Below are positions 61,801-64,000 of a DNA stretch of 64,000 nt, in pieces; positions within the stretch are counted from its first letter, which is position 1, and each line of letters starts with the position of its first letter. The translations under genes were made by a program, and so were the position numbers. A model generated the notes under the pieces. The model searched no databases. It was not told the origin of the DNA and saw only the letters and a program-made list of their open reading frames with translations. This stretch comes from Paramacrobiotus metropolitanus (taxonomy: Eukaryota > Tardigrada > Eutardigrada > Parachela > Macrobiotidae): NCBI RefSeq assembly GCF_019649055.1, contig NW_026570340.1, positions 310,001-374,000 on the forward strand, written 5' to 3'.

Positions 61801-64000
61801 AAACTGGATTGCGCTAATATAAGTGATTGTTAAACAAATTGTTCCATGCCGTTAGCGGTGTGTATCGTGAGATTGCCAATATTGATTGCATCCGCTTAGA
61901 GCAACACAAAAACGCACCAGACATTCGTATCTAGCATGAGGAGATAGCCGAAATTTTTAAAGGCATCCATACACGTGGATGCAAAAAAAATTGCCATGGG
62001 CCGCTATCGGTTTGTGTTGCGACGTCGCCAATAGTGTGATTTATTCGAAGCCACCTAGAGCAACACAAAACTGCAACAAACTCTCGCGTTGGTCACAAGG
62101 AGATAGCCAAAAACTGGATTGCGCTAATATAAGTGATTGTTAAACAAATTGTTCCATGCCGTTAGCGGTGTGTATCGTGAGATCGCCAATATTATGTCCT
62201 GATTGCATCCGCTTAGAGCAACACAAAAACGCACCAGACATTCGTATCTAGCATGAGGAGATAGCCGAAATTTTTAAAGGCATCCATACACGTGGATGCA
62301 AAAAAATTGCCATGGGCCGCTATCGGTTTGTGTTGCGACGTCGCCAATAGTGTGATTTATTCGAAGCCACCTAGAGCAACACAAAACTGCAACAAACTCT
62401 CGCGTTGGTCACAAGGAGATAGCCAAAAACTGGATTGCGCTAATATAAGTGATTGTTAAACAAATTGTTCCATGCCGTTAGCGGTGTGTATCGTGAGATC
62501 GCCAATATTATGTCCTGATTGCATCCGCTTAGAGCAACACAAAAACGCACCAGACATTCGTATCTAGCATGAGGAGATAGCCGAAATTTTTAAAGGCATC
62601 CATACACGTGGATGCAAAAAAATTGCCATGGGCCGCTATCGGTTTGTGTTGCGACGTCGCCAATAGTGTGATTTATTCGAAGCCACCTAGAGCAACACAA
62701 AACTGCAACAAACTCTCGCGTTGGTCACAAGGAGATAGCCAAAAACTGGATTGCGCTAATATAAGTGATTGTTAAACAAATTGTTCCATGCCGTTAGCGG
62801 TGTGTATCGTGAGATCGCCAATATTATGTCCTGATTGCATCCGCTTAGAGCAACACAAAAACGCACCAGACATTCGTATCTAGCATGAGGAGATAGCCGA
62901 AATTTTTAAAGGCATCCATACACGTGGATGCAAAAAAAATTGCCATGGGCCGCTATCGGTTTGTGTTGCGACGTCGCCAATAGTGTGATTTATTCGAAGC
63001 CACCTAGAGCAACACAAAACTGCAACAAACTCTCGCGTTGGTCACAAGGAGATAGCCAAAAACTGGATTGCGCTAATATAAGTGATTGTTAAACAAATTG
63101 TTCCATGCCGTTAGCGGTGTGTATCGTGAGATTGCCAATATTGATTGCATCCGCTTAGAGCAACACAAAAACGCACCAGACATTCGTATCTAGCATGAGG
63201 AGATAGCCGAAATTTTTAAAGGCATCCATACACGTGGATGCAAAAAAAATTGCCATGGGCCGCTATCGGTTTGTGTTGCGACGTCGCCAATAGTGTGATT
63301 TATTCGAAGCCACCTAGAGCAACACAAAACTGCAACAAACTCTCGCGTTGGTCACAAGGAGATAGCCAAAAACTGGATTGCGCTAATATAAGTGATTGTT
63401 AAACAAATTGTTCCATGCCGTTAGCGGTGTGTATCGTGAGATCGCCAATATTATGTCCTGATTGCATCCGCTTAGAGCAACACAAAAACGCACCAGACAT
63501 TCGTATCTAGCATGAGGAGATAGCCGAAATTTTTAAAGGCATCCATACACGTGGATGCAAAAAAATTGCCATGGGCCGCTATCGGTTTGTGTTGCGACGT
63601 CGCCAATAGTGTGATTTATTCGAAGCCACCTAGAGCAACACAAAACTGCAACAAACTCTCGCGTTGGTCACAAGGAGATAGCCAAAAACTGGATTGCGCT
63701 AATATAAGTGATTGTTAAACAAATTGTTCCATGCCGTTAGCGGTGTGTATCGTGAGATCGCCAATATTATGTCCTGATTGCATCCGCTTAGAGCAACACA
63801 AAAACGCACCAGACATTCGTATCTAGCATGAGGAGATAGCCGAAATTTTTAAAGGCATCCATACACGTGGATGCAAAAAAATTGCCATGGGCCGCTATCG
63901 GTTTGTGTTGCGACGTCGCCAATAGTGTGATTTATTCGAAGCCACCTAGAGCAACACAAAACTGCAACAAACTCTCGCGTTGGTCACAAGGAGATAGCCA

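Larger units (their letters stand above)
6790..64000. repeat. Giant head-to-tail satellite array, about 316-bp unit
   Basis: From about 6790 to the window end the sequence is one uninterrupted head-to-tail tandem repeat of about 180 units. Taking GCATCC of the hairpin as phase marker, the first full mark is at 6848 and the last at 63855; successive marks are usually 315-318 bp apart. The length differences come mostly from an A-tract (commonly 7-9 A) and from small indels next to AAATTTT and TTGCC. All units have the same orientation and no foreign insertion was seen. The array enters abruptly inside monomer B at the left and runs past the right edge, so its true length is unknown. The single-strand stem-loop, A-tract and near-nucleosomal monomer length are typical of eukaryotic satellite DNA, possibly heterochromatic or centromeric; that location is inference. 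Confidence 0.98.
55260..64000. repeat. Right, nearly homogeneous zone of the array
   Basis: About 27 units share ATCTAGC and the junction AAATTTTTAAAGG. From about 57000 on they also share TCGCGTTGG, GATTGTTAAAC and CGCTTAG almost without exception. Differences are limited to A-tract length (7 or 8), one unit with GCAGAAAAAGTT and ATCGAGC (59720-59790), one G-to-A change (about 60376) and two units with a 7-base loss (61871 and 63130). This is the pattern of recent local amplification, and it continues past the window edge. Confidence 0.85.

Noticed and set aside
6790-64000. Hundreds of open reading frames of 60-180 codons on both strands of the array
   Set aside because: They repeat with the satellite unit, exist on both strands at once, lose frame whenever unit length is not a multiple of three, and vary at non-synonymous and nonsense sites. 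No domain is recognisable.
6790-64000. CRISPR array
   Set aside because: The repeats are about 316 bp and directly adjoining, with no unique spacers; the context is eukaryotic.

Overview
This is eukaryotic nuclear DNA. It has no operons, no ribosome binding sites and no bacterial gene layout. It holds short terminal-inverted-repeat elements, a decayed retrotransposon reading frame and a very long satellite array. The retrotransposon remnant and the broken gene on the left look like those of invertebrate animals, but the sequence alone does not fix the species.

The left flank (1-6789) is ordinary intergenic or repeat-rich sequence. A GC-richer stretch at 540-1582 carries two long minus-strand reading frames that look like one broken or spliced gene with Tudor/Agenet-like sequence, not firmly identified. 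At 1932-2297 lies a 366-bp hAT-type MITE with 13-bp perfect terminal inverted repeats and an exact 8-bp target duplication. At 2543-2739 lies a 197-bp fold-back element filled with CCGTA motifs in both orientations. Directly beside it, at 2762-3336 on the minus strand, is the decayed C-terminal end of a retrotransposon polymerase protein. The rest of the flank holds a G-run repeat (4542-4770), a TGGCA-rich patch (4862-4990), a small inverted-repeat element (6562-6679) and stretches with nothing recognisable.

The right 57.2 kb (about 6790 to the window end) is one uninterrupted head-to-tail satellite of about 180 units, most of them 315-318 bp. Each unit is a dimer of two diverged monomers, A (160 bp) and B (156 bp). 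They align almost without gaps at about 71% identity over 108 positions counted by eye, so the array is a two-monomer higher-order repeat. Both monomers are close to nucleosome-repeat size. Each unit carries one perfect 10-bp palindrome (in A) and one 7-bp-stem hairpin with a CACGTG at its loop (in B).

The array is not uniform. The left part (6.8-26 kb) is a mosaic of variants. The middle (about 35-51 kb) contains runs of 315-bp units. The right end (about 55-64 kb) is almost homogeneous and includes a duplicated four-unit block. Multi-variant unit types recur up to 41 kb apart. A few units are internally deleted (18.1, 26.2, 33.2, 33.8 and 51.2 kb). The many open frames on both strands within the array are by-products of the repeat: diagnostic substitutions are often non-synonymous or nonsense, and unit length changes by 1-2 bases. 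I annotate no gene there.
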